Origin: Embiotoca jacksoni
Lineage: Eukaryota > Chordata > Actinopteri > Embiotocidae
Direction of reading: 5' to 3'
Assembly (NCBI GenBank): GCA_022577435.1
Contig: JAKOON010000032.1
Location: forward strand, 1,961,501-2,025,500
DNA: 64,000 bases
The notes beneath the pieces were generated by a model. It was not told where the DNA came from, did no database searches, and saw nothing but the letters and a program-made list of their open reading frames with translations. Below are positions 1 through 11,852 of the stretch, one piece after another. Position 1 is the stretch's first letter; every line of letters starts with the position of its first letter. The position numbers were made by a program, and so were the translations under genes.

Positions 1-786
1 TCACGTCTGTCACATGTGCTCAGTGTGAATCTGCTCTCATCCGTGAAGACCGCAGGGCGCCGACGGAGAAGCTGCCGATCTTGGTGTTCTCTGGCAAAGT
101 CCGATCACCCTGCACGGTGTTGGGCTGTAAGCACAGACCCCACTTGTGGACGTCGGGTCCTCATACCACCCTCATGGAGTCTGTTTCTGACAGTTTGAGC
201 AGAAACATGCACATTAGTGGCCTGCTGGAGGTCATTTTGTAGGGCTCTGGCAGCGCTCCTCCTGTTCCTCCTTGCACAAAGGAGCAGATAGCGGTCCCGC
301 TGCTGGGTTGTTGTCCTCCTACGTCCCCCTCCACGTCTCCTGGTGGACCGGCCTGTCTCCCGGTATCTCCTCCGTGCTCTTGACACTGTGCTGACAGACA
401 CAGCAAACCTTCTTGCCACAGCGTGCATTGATGTGCCATCCTGGATGAGCTGCACTACCTGATCAACTTCTGTGGGTTGAAGACATCCTCATGCTACCTC
501 TAGAGGTGAGGACACTGGCAAAATGTAAAAGTGACCAAAAATCATCCAGAAGGGATGAAGACAGAGAAATGGTCTGTGGTCACCACCTGCAGAACCGTTC
601 CTTCATAGGGTTGTCTTGATAATTGCTTCATTTCCACCTGTTGTCTGTTCCATTTGTACAACAGTCGATGAAATTAATTCACAATCAGTGTTGCTTCCTA
701 ACTGGACAGGTTGATTTCCCAGAAGTGGGATTGACTTGGAGTTACATTGTGTTGTTTAAGTGTTCCCTTTATTTTTTTGAGCAGTG
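1..786 (-). mobile_element. Tc1-like DNA transposon, truncated by window edge
   Basis: The right-hand end reads ...ttattttttttgagcagtg followed by TA at 787-788, the inverse of the terminus seen at 52808 (cactgctcaaaaaaataaa). The minus strand holds the N-terminal part of a Tc1 transposase (see 105-455). The sequence is nearly identical to 53596-54089 plus 60222-60508, which is another copy interrupted by a retrovirus. Its left end lies outside the window. Confidence 0.88.
105..455 (-). pseudogene. Tc1 transposase N-terminal DNA-binding fragment
   Basis: About 116 residues are open on the minus strand. They carry a paired-type helix-turn-helix (motif [12 protein letters not shown] near the start) followed by a second basic HTH ([12 protein letters not shown] ... 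[19 protein letters not shown]). This is the bipartite DNA-binding region that recognises terminal inverted repeats in Tc1/mariner transposases. The catalytic DDE part lies beyond the window edge, or is frameshifted as in the sister copy at 53189-54051. Expression is unlikely; it is a relic of a multicopy element. Confidence 0.85.
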
Positions 787-985
787 TATAAGTGGAGAAC
801 GAAAGAGGGAACAAGTGACGATGGTGAGGGAATCCAATGTAAGGGAAGCAGATTGGATTAATTGAATCACTCTTTTAATAATTCTCTCATGTCTGTCCAC
901 AAGAGGGGGGCGTGGGGGTGTGGAGCTGTTCGACTGCCTTGTTGGTCCAATTATATTTCTACAATCATAACAGATGGGGTGGGGG

Positions 986-1061
<76 letters not shown>
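986..1061. repeat. (GT)n microsatellite
   Basis: About 38 GT dinucleotides in an otherwise unique stretch of unit A. The matching tract in unit B (14064-14121) is shorter. The apparent ORFs here (poly Val-Cys or Thr-His) are artefacts. Confidence 0.97.
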
Positions 1062-1603
1062 TTTGGAGGGGGTGTTTGGGTCTCCCCACTGCTAAGAGGG
1101 ATTAAATGCTTGAAACTCAGGAGGCACGCATGGATCGACAAAAGTGGGAGGGTGTGGGGATGAAGACGAGGGTGTGGGGATGAAGACGAGGGTGTGGTGC
1201 GCAGAGCTAATGGCAGCCTGCAGCTGATTGGCTGGGACTGCCAGCCAATGGGTGCGAGAGAAGAGTGAAACAACTCCAATGGTGATTAGAAAGTATTGTC
1301 TCATAGCAGGTTGGTGGGGGCGGGGGGGACGACTGATGAAACCTGGTTGATATGTGCTGGATGAAAAGAATAGAGGAGGCAAATAAATGAGACATTTCTG
1401 TGATGGAGGTGTGTGTAGGTTCAAGGAAAAATACAATATATAAACATAAATGTCAAGTATTTTATTATCAATCAAATACACTCCACTTGTCTGTTTTCAG
1501 ATGTCACAGTAGATTTGAATACATATGGTAATGTTTTAGTAAAAATACATGAATTAACATACCATCATTAACATGAATTCATTAACATAATAAACAAGCA
1601 GGA

Positions 1604-2480
1604 ATGCATTTCACAAAATCACAAACTCCATCCTGGCGCCCTCTAATTTTACTCCCATCATTAAATTCCCAGATTTTTTTAAGTCACAAGAAACCACTTA
1701 ACGTCCACACATGGACGACAAAAGGCAGAACTCATCTTCAACACATCGTCAATAACAACAGGCTGGTTTCTTTCCCTCACTTCGTCCAGAAGTTCGTCAT
1801 TGGGAGTGATCAATTCCTGAAATATCTGCAACTAAAATCACCCATTCAAACAAGACGTGACATTATGTCATCCAATCTTGATCTTCCTCCCTCTACCTCA
1901 GAATTCATTAACATCACTTCCTCAAAACAGCCCCTCTCCAAAATATACAGAATAATATTACAGTCCGAACCTACGCTATCCGTGCCATTAATAAAATGGG
2001 AACAAGTCCTATCCATTAGTCCTGATGCCGACTTCTGGATCCAAATTTGCAAAAAACATCTACTTCATGACCAAAAACACCAACCTTCAACTCATACAAT
2101 ATAAGATACTCCACAAAATCCCTTATACTGGACAAAAAAATGTTTTAAACGGGAATCTCATCACATATCTATTCATATTGCATGCAAAACAGTCGGGATA
2201 GCTACGTTCACACCACCGAGCATTGCACACCCGTTAATCACTTTTGGAAAGAAATCAGTCATTGTCCGTCATTCTGCGCTGCCACATCCTGTCATCCACC
2301 TCACCCTGTTTACTGGGCGACGTATCAACAATTAAACTGATCAAAACAAACAGTAGATTGTTTCTTGTGGCCTGAACTATCACCAAGAAAACTATCCTCT
2401 TGAACTGGAAAACAAGGAACACATTACATGCTGGAAAAACCTTCTAATAGATTACTTCTCGATGGGAAATGTATCATCCT
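1604..2480 (+). pseudogene. L1/Tx1-type LINE ORF2 relic (unit A)
   Basis: An open stretch of 166 residues (1604-2104) followed by frameshifted continuation resembles the region downstream of the reverse transcriptase in L1/Tx1-clade LINEs: a 'NNNRLVSFPHFVQKFVIGSD' segment, then 'LIKWEQVL', then out of frame a 'CTPVNHFW'-like segment near 2220-2250. Family assignment rests on this familiar arrangement, not on an alignment. Internal stops mark it as dead. The copy in unit B (15242-15717) is truncated at about residue 160. Confidence 0.6.
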
Positions 2481-2584
2481 CCATCAAAAATTCTGCAACA
2501 GAACCTCAGTCAGTTCGGTCATCTCTCATTAATCTCACACACCGATATTCGGATCTATACAGTAAATTGGACCGACTGCTTTGT

Positions 2585-2585
<1 letters not shown>

Positions 2586-2625
<40 letters not shown>
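2586..2625. repeat. (CA)n microsatellite
   Basis: About 20 CA repeats, next to the A-rich tail that follows the LINE relic. Confidence 0.97.
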
Positions 2626-2627
<2 letters not shown>

Positions 2628-2689
2628 GCAATAAATACAAATTAAAAATAAAAAAATAAATAAAAAAGGAATGTATTTTATATCCCTTG

Positions 2690-2760
2690 TGTTATCTTGT
2701 GGTATATTCCATGCTGCTGTAATGAAAATGTTTCCCCTTGCGGGATCAATAAAGTCTATC
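2690..2760 (+). mobile_element. LINE 3'-terminal tail
   Basis: The sequence ends 'ccttgcgggatcaataaagt' and then a short simple repeat, a 3' terminus commonly seen in teleost non-LTR elements. It runs directly into the (CT)/(AT) tract at 2766-2873. Only this short 3' stub is present, so the element is severely 5'-truncated. It is absent from unit B. Confidence 0.5.
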
Positions 2761-2765
2761 AAACT

Positions 2766-2782
2766 ATCTCCCTCTCTCTCTC

Positions 2783-2873
<91 letters not shown>
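2766..2873. repeat. (CT)n/(AT)n microsatellite
   Basis: A short CT run followed by about 45 AT dinucleotides, interrupted once by 'acat'. It lies about 120 bp beyond the stop codon of elongase copy A and is absent at the same place in unit B. Confidence 0.95.
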
Positions 2874-2875
<2 letters not shown>

Positions 2876-2991
2876 GTATCTTCTCTCTCTATAGATATAT
2901 ACTGTATCCTTTATCTGCTGATTCTGACCCTTCCCTCCTTGTTTCAAACCCTTTTCCATCTCCTCTGTCCTCTCTTTCCTCACCTCTTCCT

Positions 2992-5900
2992 CTAAGTTGT
3001 CTTGGTCTTCTTGTCGAGGTAGCTGCGGTAGTAGAAGTTGCTGAAGAGAGCGATGAGGCTGAGACAATAGGCGAACACAACCGCGTTCATGGAGTCAGGG
3101 TAGTCACAGTCAGCGTACAGGTTGTAGGTGGTGTGGATGGTTACTATGAAAAACTGGAGCTGGTGAGACAGAGACAAAGAGGGAGAAAGTGACTATTGGG
3201 TGCTTTGAGTGGCAAACTGTGGAAAACATTGCTGAAATGCAAAGCGAGTGACCCTAACCTGATCACATTGCAGCCCACAATGACACTGAGCTCTTTGCTC
3301 CACTGAAGCCTGAATAAGGACATGTCTTCTTCAAAATAAAACTTGTTTCTCTGCACCTTAGGCAAAGCCAGGTGTACACAAATTAATTCATAAAAATCTA
3401 TTCATAATCAATCAAAATATACCAAATCATAAAATCCACTAAGCTGTGGACATTAGAGTCTACCTGTCCACTCCCACAGTTGGGAAAGTGTGTAGTGACA
3501 GACAGCCACACAAATCTCATAAACTTCAGGGAATATAATGTCAGTGTACACAAAACAAAAACAGCTAAACTTGTGCTGTACGATGTTTTGATTTAAGGTT
3601 TTAACCACTACATGGTGTTCTCCAGCCATGTTCATGTTATATTTATGATGTTCTTGATGTAACAGTTCTGAGGGGGTCAATTAGAAGACCACTATTATAA
3701 ATTATGTTGTATATGGTATCCATTTGATATCTCTTTTTAGAAATCATTATTGTTTAATTGCAAAGTTTGTACCGCATTGTCTATTATATTTCCCCCCGCT
3801 CACCCAGTAATAGAACATTTTATTTTGAGTGTGAGACAGAGGGATTCTTGATGAACCTCTGCAACCCACAATTAGGTGGTCACGTAAAAGATGGAGGCAG
3901 ACGAAGGCATTAATAGCTTACTTTTTGTTGGCGTTCTTGCCAGCTGGGCTAAACATACTTGTACTGTTCCCACTAATTCCTCAGTATGTGGGGTGTCCAA
4001 CAATAGACTGCAGAAATATGTCCAACTCCAGCACAATTCTAATTGAGTCAGAAATTAAAACTAATGAAATGACATGTGTAATGTAGAAATGTAAATGGAT
4101 GATGATGAATATATAATATTCGTTTCCACAACCTGGGGCACTCAGCTGGAAATAAACATTGAAGATTAGTTCATGTCTTGTTGATTCTTTGATAGTTTTC
4201 CAAAAAGGGAATTTGGTATCTCAGCTGTTTTGATACAGTAACACGTTTGTACAGTAATAAATATCACTTTGATACTCTCAATAACTTACTGATTAAAGAA
4301 CAATTCTATTTAATGCAAGATTGAAAACAATATCCATATGTTTCATGGAGTCACAGCAGTATCCAGGACCCATCAGGCAGGAATTAATTATGAATGAACA
4401 TAATGAACATAGTTCATCTAACTGTCTGTCTCAGTCCAGTCCACAACCTCCTCCCCTTTTAATGCACATAATAATCAAATACAACAAAAGAAACCCCCTC
4501 TCTCTCCCACACACAGTAATACAATCTTCAATGTCTCAGATCGACTCAACTCTCTCATCTTCAGTTCCCTAAATTGGGAAGTCAACTGTTAATGAAGGCT
4601 TGAGGGTCAGCTCTAAGGTCAATTCAAGTATTGTTACAGAATGGCAGTCAGCACTGACCTATATTTGCTGCAGCATATAGAGACAGGGAAGACAACACTA
4701 CAGGACACATTGTCTCTTCATCAACGCTATAGGAAGGAAACAGATGGTCCAGTGGCAGAGCTGAGAAGCATCAATGCTGCTAATCCATCTAGTTATTACC
4801 AGCAGCCAGGCAGAACAATGGCAAACCAACCAGGAGATTTAAGCTCATCAACACAGTGTACTTGAAGGCTTTTGGACATTATATCCAAAAGAAGAAAAGA
4901 TCTCCCATTGGACAACCATACAGGCTGCTAAAAGTTACATGTTTTAGTCAAGAATGCCTCAGTCGAGCCCAGAAGTCGACATCTTCATGGTACAGATTGA
5001 CTCTGTTTAACAAGCACCCACAATAATCTGACTGAATTCTCCTAAAACATGAAGGAGATCTGATCTGAGGTGCAGTTATCCACATTAAAACACATCTTGA
5101 TAACATCCTGAAAAATAGCACGGAAAACACAGCGGTTCATACTGACCAGCTGCAGGGAGGTCAGGTAGCGTTTCCACCAGAGATATTTGTTCATGCTTGG
5201 TCCGAAAGCTGCCAGGCCGTAGTACAAGTACATCACAACGTGGACGAGGGAGTTAATCAGACCTATCAGGAAAGCTGTAGACAAATACGCAGGATGAAGA
5301 CCACATATATTATCTTCGTGTACTTGTGTCAGTGTGGATTCTGCTGGAAGACATTATTTGTACACTTTGTTCTATTTCCATGGCATGTTGTGCGACCAGA
5401 CTGGTGGGTTGTACTCACACTGGCCCCCAGCCACATATTTAACCCCGGCCCACCAATTGAATATCATGGTGGAATGATGGTAGACGTGGAGGAAGGTCAG
5501 CTGACTGTTCTTCTTCCTCAGGATGAAAAATATCTGAGCCACAAACACACAAAGTAATTGAAGTGAAGCCATGTGTTTATATATGGAAGCACTGCAGGTT
5601 ACAGAAATACACACACATGTAACCATTCTTGAAAATGTGTCACTTCATTTTGGAGTTGCTGCTCAGAACATTTGTTGTAGTTTGAAATAGAAAAATGAAC
5701 CCTTAAAATTCACAACTTCTTTTCCCTCCTTTCGTACTCACTGTGTCAATGAGCTCTATTACTTTGGAGAAGTAGAACCACCAGCATGCTCTGGCCATCT
5801 GTCCAACATGAAAAAACAAAACTGCAATTATCACACTGTTAAATGCAACATTAGTTTCACTTTGTTTCAAGTTGCAGACAGAAAATCAAGCTTTGTCTAT

Positions 5901-7052
5901 GAACACATAAACATTCAGGCAGATACTCTGAAGGTTGTGTCATCAAAGCCAAGCATAAAATGGAATTTCAGAGTAGGGACTTATTAGGAAAGTGTTGCAT
6001 CAGGAACCATATAGTAAAAAAAGATTTACCCTCATGGCCAGTGGGCTGTCGCTGTAGTCGACGGGCTGGCACAGTAAACTGTATCTGGCCAACCAGGAGG
6101 AGGCTGTGAACTGGAAAGACAAAAGCTGCTTTTATCTCTGCTTTGGTTTCTCTCACTAAGCAGTAGGACCTTTCATCCTATATTGTTATACACAAATTGG
6201 TGGTGAAACATTATTAAAATATTTAGAAGTTACGATATATTAATTTATCATCCAACAGAAAACATCATCAAAGATGTCACCAGTTGTGAACTCTGAGCTT
6301 TTGGAAAATTAAGTGGAGGGTGTTAATAGGGATTCTTCTCGTGAACAAAAACAAAATGACTCCATTTAAGTCAGTGACAAACATTCCCGGTAATAGGGTT
6401 GGCCTCGGTGTTGTGGTCCCACCAAAAAAAGTGTTAACAGCATGATAGAAAAAATGTCCAGATTTCAGACTTGTTATAATTTAACATTTTACAGCTTCTG
6501 AGACTTTGAGACAAATTTGGATGGTTTAGGTTCCTAATGAATCATTGGTTCCTTTCATTGTATATAAACCACTGTTTGGACAACGTCTTCAGCCATAGGT
6601 TGCTCCACTGATTTCCTTTAAGCTACAACGCCATTCAGCCATCCATCTTCCTTCCTTACAAAATTCCCTCACACAGTACAGTAGTTACCTCATAGACCAT
6701 GTAGGCAGACATGCAGACCATGGCAAAGTTGTAAACTATCATGACAGGTTTGAGGTTGACTGGCTGCCTGTTGGCCATCAGCTTTGGTCCCACCCATATA
6801 ATGATCAAGTAGCTCAGGAATATACAGCTAATTGGCACAGGAGAGTCGACCAGCAGCCAGCTGTCTGTCCTTTTGTCTAGATCGAGAAAAAGTGAGAGGA
6901 AAGCAGATATTATAACAAAAAGTATGCTGTGTGACATAGATATTATTTTTTTTAATGAAAATGCTGCAATAAATACACTAATGAGCTGCAGAAAAAGACG
7001 TGCCTCCATTCTCCAGAATCCCTTGGTACAATGACTGGACTTTCTGCCACAT
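2992..7052 (-). CDS. elovl8: Very-long-chain fatty acid elongase, Elovl8-like (ELOVL4-related), copy A
   Basis: The enzyme would catalyse the ER condensation step that lengthens acyl-CoA by two carbons. Coding exons, 5' to 3' on the minus strand: 7052-7004, 6876-6689, 6110-6030, 5798-5742, 5533-5419, 5274-5147 and 3159-2992 (TAG). All junctions keep frame and give 261 residues. The four elongase boxes are visible: [18 protein letters not shown] (catalytic HxxHH), [12 protein letters not shown] and TSLQLLQ. The C-terminus KTKTT fits a KxKxx ER-retrieval signal. At 261 residues it is shorter than ELOVL4 (about 300), which together with the sequence style points to the fish Elovl8 family; ELOVL4-like is the alternative. 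All introns are GT-AG except intron 1, which needs a GC donor at 7003-7002. The ATG has a good context (CTCACCATGTGG). A 3' splice site at 7071-7072 shows that at least one non-coding exon lies further upstream and was not located. Confidence 0.9.
6211..6551. other. Intron 2 block unique to elongase copy A
   Basis: Within the intron between coding exons 2 and 3, this AT-rich stretch has no match at the corresponding position of copy B (20724-21019), although both sides are nearly identical between copies. No transposon ends or target duplications were recognised. Confidence 0.7.
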
Positions 7053-7161
7053 GGTGAGAAGCTGGGAACCCTGAGATGGAAACATGAGCAGGAGAAACTT
7101 TTATCAGTTAGAAGTTGCAAAACTGAACCAAATACTGTGATGTGACAATGACTCAAATGAC

Positions 7162-7570
7162 TAGTGTAACATGCTCAGCAGGAGCCTTGTAGTTTTTTCT
7201 GTTCTGCTCCCCCTTATATGTTTCAGGTGCTGCCTGTTCTCAGTTGACAGCCAGAGGTTTGGGTTCCACCTGTGCAGTGCATCTCTACTCTCTGATTGGT
7301 TGCCTCAGGCTGCCACCTGAGAAATTACTATCATGGGCCCTCAAGATACAGAGTATGCCGTGTACTGGCTCATCTCTTCTTCTCCTCTTGCTACCTATGC
7401 TGTGCAGGCGTGTTCCCCGGCTTGTAATTTAAAAGAGAACGTATGTGGTGGGAAGTTTTGAGGACTATAGATAAGTTGAGGGTACCCTATACATGTCACA
7501 CGTAGATGGTCTATATTCAACACATTAGGTTTCGTGGTTGGTGCCACCCTTTGTTTCATTAAACAGACTT
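7162..7570. other. Segment upstream of elongase copy A, missing from copy B
   Basis: Copies A and B match up to about 110 bp upstream of the ATG and resume at about 7575 and 21645. The roughly 0.4 kb between is present only in A. It contains no recognised promoter element, but lies where a first non-coding exon or promoter might be. Confidence 0.6.
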
Positions 7571-8084
7571 TTTTTTAAGCTGAGCTGGATAGCCTTTTGT
7601 TTTGGTATCAGAGGCAGAGGTCTAGTTGGGCCCAATTCTGTTGTATTGTCTTCTTTTATTTGGCACAACCTTTTTGTCCCAACCTCCCCACCACATTTTT
7701 ATCAACCTTTGTTCAATTATTAGTAAACCGTTTTATTTTGCCACTACTGCTCCAACTCATTTATGTAATTGGTTGTTGTGTCGTTGTCCACATTATTGTC
7801 CACCAAGGAGACGTAACGTCGAGTGTTTTGTCTTATTGACAAGTGATGTCATTCTCAAAGCAGAATACTCGACCCAACATTAACTTTCAAAGCATACAAA
7901 GAAAACAAAGCTTCAGTACATCACACATGTTACTGCTTTGATTCTCACAGTACTTACAAGAGGACAAAATCCCCCCAAACCTTGTGGAGGAAAGCTTTTG
8001 GGTTCCTACTATGTACAGACTTTTGCAAATACAGAGGAAGACCTACAAGTAGGTTTAGCTGTATACGTTAAAGAACAAGCAAGT

Positions 8085-8300
8085 GAGAGAAAGAGACAAT
8101 AGAGTTGGTGCAGCCAAACAAGCAAGATCATCTGTGTTGGAGCACTTTGACCTGATCAATCCCAAAAGGGTCAAGTGTCTGATCTTGAGAGCTGGTCTTC
8201 AACAACAACAACTCTTCAAATGATTGTTCAGGATTTCCAGCCATTTTCTGGGGTGGAGGATAAAGGCTTCAAAGCATTCACTCGTATTAACCAGCCAGTC
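8085..8300 (+). pseudogene. hAT transposase BED-zinc-finger relic
   Basis: The + strand reads 'SSVLEHFDLINPKRVKCLI' (about 8127-8185), a degenerate BED finger with one cysteine pair damaged. After a short gap follows 'MIVQDFQPFSGVEDKGFKAF' (8219-8279), the hallmark start of the hAT catalytic region in ZBED/Charlie-type transposases. The reading frame shifts between the two pieces. Unit B keeps only the BED part (to about 22277). Confidence 0.65.
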
Positions 8301-8539
8301 GAGCAGCAGTTTGAGGGAGAGCAATATCTTTCCTCACAAACAATTCAAAGCTGGGTTCAGTGTCTCTCTCTAACCTCCTACCTTCCCAGTAGAAAAAATG
8401 TAAGACCTCTATTTGATCCACACCTGTTTCAAGAAAAATCTGGTTTCACACCTCTGGTAGAGTAAAAGTTCACTTCAGAGGCAATGCACCACAATATTTC
8501 TGAACATTTGCTGCCATAGCTCAAGAAAGAGGCCTGATA

Positions 8540-8860
8540 CTGGAGCTTGGATTTCTTCTGTCTCCAAGTTTGACCAGTACCCAATGATCCACATTGATGA
8601 TCTCTTGCAAAACAGGGGGTGAGGGGGGGAATGGCAGTTTATCACCAGTCTTGACCGAAACAAGGACTATTGGAAGCTGACTCTACTTAAGACAAAATGT
8701 TTCAGCTCAAAGTCCTTCAGGGGGCACCAGGATACCAAGGACCAAGGGACATTCCAGCAAGTCAAGGACCAGATGTTGATGGAGGTGTCAGAGCTTGCTG
8801 TGTCATACCTGGATGATCGGATCAAATATGCTCACCATCCACCTTTACAAGAGACAGGAG
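8540..8860 (+). pseudogene. Ty3/Gypsy-like reverse transcriptase relic
   Basis: Fragments on the + strand resemble RT: 'SKFDQYPMIHIDDLL' (8562-8606), 'FITSLDRNKDYWKLTL' (8640-8687) and 'SELAVSYLDD' (8790-8819, the YxDD catalytic box). Stops and frameshifts separate them. This piece lies within the 1 kb present in unit A and absent from unit B. Confidence 0.6.
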
Positions 8861-9104
8861 GAGTACCTTGGCTATATTTATATTTATTTATATATTTACT
8901 TTGTGTTTATTATTGTTGCTCCTTTTTATCACTTAATCATAAGACCTCCAAATGTAATTCTGTTTCTAATGTTCTGTTTCTTCATGTTATCTTCTGCAGG
9001 GGTGAAATCAAAGATGGAAAACCATTGCATTAAAGCTGTATAGTATTGCACTGTACTGAAAAGTGTCCTGCAACCTTCAAATGAGTTCAAACCGTCCTGT
9101 CTAC

Positions 9105-9262
9105 TTATTCTAGAGTCCAGGTTCAACACAAAGGGTGGTCGAGCCTTTGCAGAACTCGCTCCTTGGTTCTTGGTCCTTCCACTGAGCATCAGATCAGCTG
9201 AAGCTTTTAAATCTCCATTTAAAACTAACTTTACAAAAGGGCTTTTCCTAACGATTGACAGA
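9105..9262 (+). pseudogene. LINE ORF2 C-terminal relic
   Basis: The + strand reads 'GGRAFAELAPWFLVLPLSIR' and continues to 'FKTNFTKGLF'. This is the common teleost LINE tail motif in which a GGRAF...LP...IRSA segment precedes a Lys-rich FK..LKT..LF helix. Unit B keeps only the last 60 bp or so (22283-22345). Confidence 0.6.
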
Positions 9263-9509
9263 CTACGCTTCTGTGGTCATGAACTGTTGGTTTTCAATTC
9301 TTTCATTGAGAGTCTTTAGCTTCCATGTGTATATATTTAGATTCAATGTTTATATTGCTTATATTTTCTTGTAAATTCCTGCCATTATTAGTATTATTAT
9401 TATCAGAAACAGCTGATAAGTGCAAAATAAGTCATATGGAAAATGTGATACATATTTATAATTTATCACTAAATAAACTACAGTGCTTGGTACGAACATT
9501 TAAAATAGC

Positions 9510-9675
9510 TGACACTCTTTTTGCAGCATATGGTATTTTGTTTGTTAATACACTGTCGGTCTTACATGAAGAGGAACATCCCACTGCAAATTTGATTAAG
9601 TCACTCAGAGATGATCTGGATTATAATTCAAGGATTATGTTCACTGATCCAAACGTATCTCTTGATAATGGATAA
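9510..9675 (+). other. Small conserved ORF fragment, function unknown (unit A)
   Basis: Fifty-odd residues ending SLRDDLDYNSRIMFTDPNVS... plus stop are open here and also in unit B (22545-22709), with no stop gained. The upstream part differs between copies. Given how young the duplication is, the identity does not prove coding. It is probably a transposon-derived fragment; no family recognised. Confidence 0.3.
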
Positions 9676-9905
9676 TAACTAATAATCCTCTTGATGAGTG
9701 GCTGCCTGATGTGGAAGGCAGGGGGATGCGTTTCCAAATATGACTAGTATATAAGAATGCTGCCATCTAGTGTCTGAGGATGAAAGCTCTGGTCTGTTTC
9801 TCCATCTTTCTTTTATATTTCAGATAGACTTTAGCTCGTATTGGTGTTCTTTGTTCAGACTTGAGCTCCCCCTTGTGGCGATGCCTCAATCACTAGCTTG
9901 ATTGA

Positions 9906-10800
9906 AAAAAAAACCAGGCGAACTTCTCCTGCACACTTGATTCAGGTGGGACACCCTGCCTGCAGTCAACACATAGTTGTAAATAAAATCACCCAAATGC
10001 TCCTCTTTTATGTTTTTGAGCTCTGCTTTGGGGAAGAATAGACATAAGGGAAATGGCTTATATGGCTACCATTGAGAATGATGAATCAATGCAATCAGGC
10101 CTTGTTCTTTCCTGCCTCGTCACACAATAATTTGATAACAACCTTTCTCCAAGCTGGAACATGTTTCATCTCACTTCCTCAAAAGGTTAAGACACAGTAA
10201 TGAGGAGATCAATTCCATTCACTCTTCTGATCTGTGTCCACATTAACACTACCATTTATACCCTCAATCAAATATGCACACTTGTTTCTTTCCATTGTAC
10301 TACGGTATGGGAGTGAAAGCACTGCTGACTGTATGGGTCAGAGCAACTTGCAGTGTGGACAGGGCTAAGTAGTTAAGCCTCACCTGTAACCGCACGAGGA
10401 TTTACAGAAGAAAATCCCTTGTGGACCATGCAGACTCCTACAACCTGCTGGGGTTTAACATGTCGAGCACCACCGAATGCAAAATTCGTCAGAAAATGGT
10501 TTACAGACCAGAAATGTAGTATTTGAAAGTTACAGCAGTATATAACACAGGTATTAGGGTAACAGGTTATGAACACGGCAATTAACCACTGCAATATCCA
10601 ATATGTAAGAAGAATCTACACGACATATATGGCTGTTATAATGTACTGTATTGTCCCACTTCTTTTGATAACAACTAACTGTTGCCTTACCTTCATTTTG
10701 ATGGTAGATATCAGTTATTCTTCTGCTCAGCTTTCTTCTCTGTCAGAGCATGCTGCTTCTCAGCCATGTCTTAAGCAGCTCTGAGGGAAACATGGGTTTT
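9906..10800. other. Intergenic sequence, nothing recognised
   Basis: No gene, RNA gene or recognised mobile element is visible. The region is AT-rich with short non-conserved ORFs only. Confidence 0.5.
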
Positions 10801-10801
10801 C

Positions 10802-10803
<2 letters not shown>

Positions 10804-10891
<88 letters not shown>
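10804..10891. repeat. (GT)n microsatellite
   Basis: About 44 GT repeats followed by a 'gaggacc'-rich sequence (10905-11050). Confidence 0.97.
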
Positions 10892-10894
<3 letters not shown>

Positions 10895-11216
10895 ATAGCT
10901 ATTTTTGTGAGGACCACCGTGAGTTTTTAACCTTTGGAGTGAGGACCTTTTTACAAAGTGAGGACATTTAGCCTTTAGGTCCTCACTTTATTTCCACTGG
11001 AATGTCCTCTAAAGGCTATTTTTAGGCTTCTGATACAGTTTCAGACAGGTCCTCAGACAAGTGGTAAAATTATTAAAAAAAAAATGTAAAGAATTTGTTT
11101 TTCGCACACTCTCTATCGCCCCCCACTGTCTTTGCAAATCCACTACTCCCAAGCCCATGCACCCATGGATAAAGACAATCACAAGGTTTTTGTCAGTGAA
11201 ATGAAATGTATTAAAA

Positions 11217-11406
11217 TCAATTTAATTCTGATTAATTAAATATACGTTATAATTTTAATATATTCAGCTAATTTTGTTGGTTGAATTAAATCTGAAATCT
11301 ACTTTAAAGCAAAACTGTTGTGTGATGTTATGGTCAATCAGACTGGATTAATTAAGTTTAAGAACCTTTTTTTTTTTTTTTTTTTTTTACCAATGCATTT
11401 AGTCAG
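11217..11406. repeat. Direct repeat X (left copy)
   Basis: About 190 bp starting aatttaattctgattaatt and ending atttagtcag. It is repeated almost identically at 11850-12036, apart from the length of an internal poly-T run. Only the left copy's upstream sequence and the right copy's downstream sequence look native to the locus. Confidence 0.9.
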
Positions 11407-11852
11407 GCACGTTGGCAGGTTGCTGAGGCAGGCAGCGAAAAACTGAGGTCAGGACCAGACGAGGACAAAATTAAGATCAAAACTTACAGCAGCTGTGGCA
11501 ATGTGATACTGGGTGAGAAGACAGAACACACGAGGAAAAGGAGATCGGGGGGGAACAAAGGTTAAAACACACGGGGTCAGACAGGGATCCTGACAAAATG
11601 AGACATTTCTGTGATGGAGGTGTGTGTAGGTTCAAGGAAAAAATGTAAACATAAATGTCAAGTATTTTATTATCAATCAAATACACTCCACTTGTCTGTT
11701 TTCAGATGTCACAGTAGATTTGAATACATATGGTAATGTTTTAGTAAAAAAATACATGAATTCACATACCATCATTAACATGAATTCATTAACATAATAA
11801 ACAAGCAGGAATGCATTTCACAAAATCACAAACTCCATCCTGGCGCCCTCTA
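11405..11852. other. Inserted segment copied from unit B (LTR tail plus flank)
   Basis: This matches about 14835-15286: the last 190 bp of the solo LTR, its target duplication, then the flank through 'ggcgccctctaattt'. It sits between two copies of direct repeat X. Both junctions share 3-5 bp with the partner sequence (cag; aattt). Confidence 0.85.

Larger units (their letters stand above)
886..9905. repeat. Segmental duplication unit A
   Basis: This block is repeated in the same orientation at about 13963-22935 with near identity through exons and introns. Aligned anchors are 886/13963, 1390/15031, 2992/16251, 5147/18407, 7052/21522, 7575/21645 and 9206/22282. Unit A lacks the solo LTR (14450-15026) and the Tc1 (18842-20092) present in unit B. 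It holds about 0.4 kb (7162-7570) and 1 kb (8211-9205) that are absent from B. It carries one complete elongase gene. Confidence 0.9.

Noticed and set aside
862..1163. Val-Cys and Thr-His repeat ORFs at GT/CA tracts
   Set aside because: Simple-repeat translation; the same applies at 10750-10971, 13882-14166, 15663-16132 and 31833-32042.
4641..4865. 74-codon ORF found three times (also 17901-18125 and 27840-28064)
   Set aside because: It lies in the last elongase intron of each copy. Its conservation is explained by the recent duplications, and no motif or splice context supports coding.
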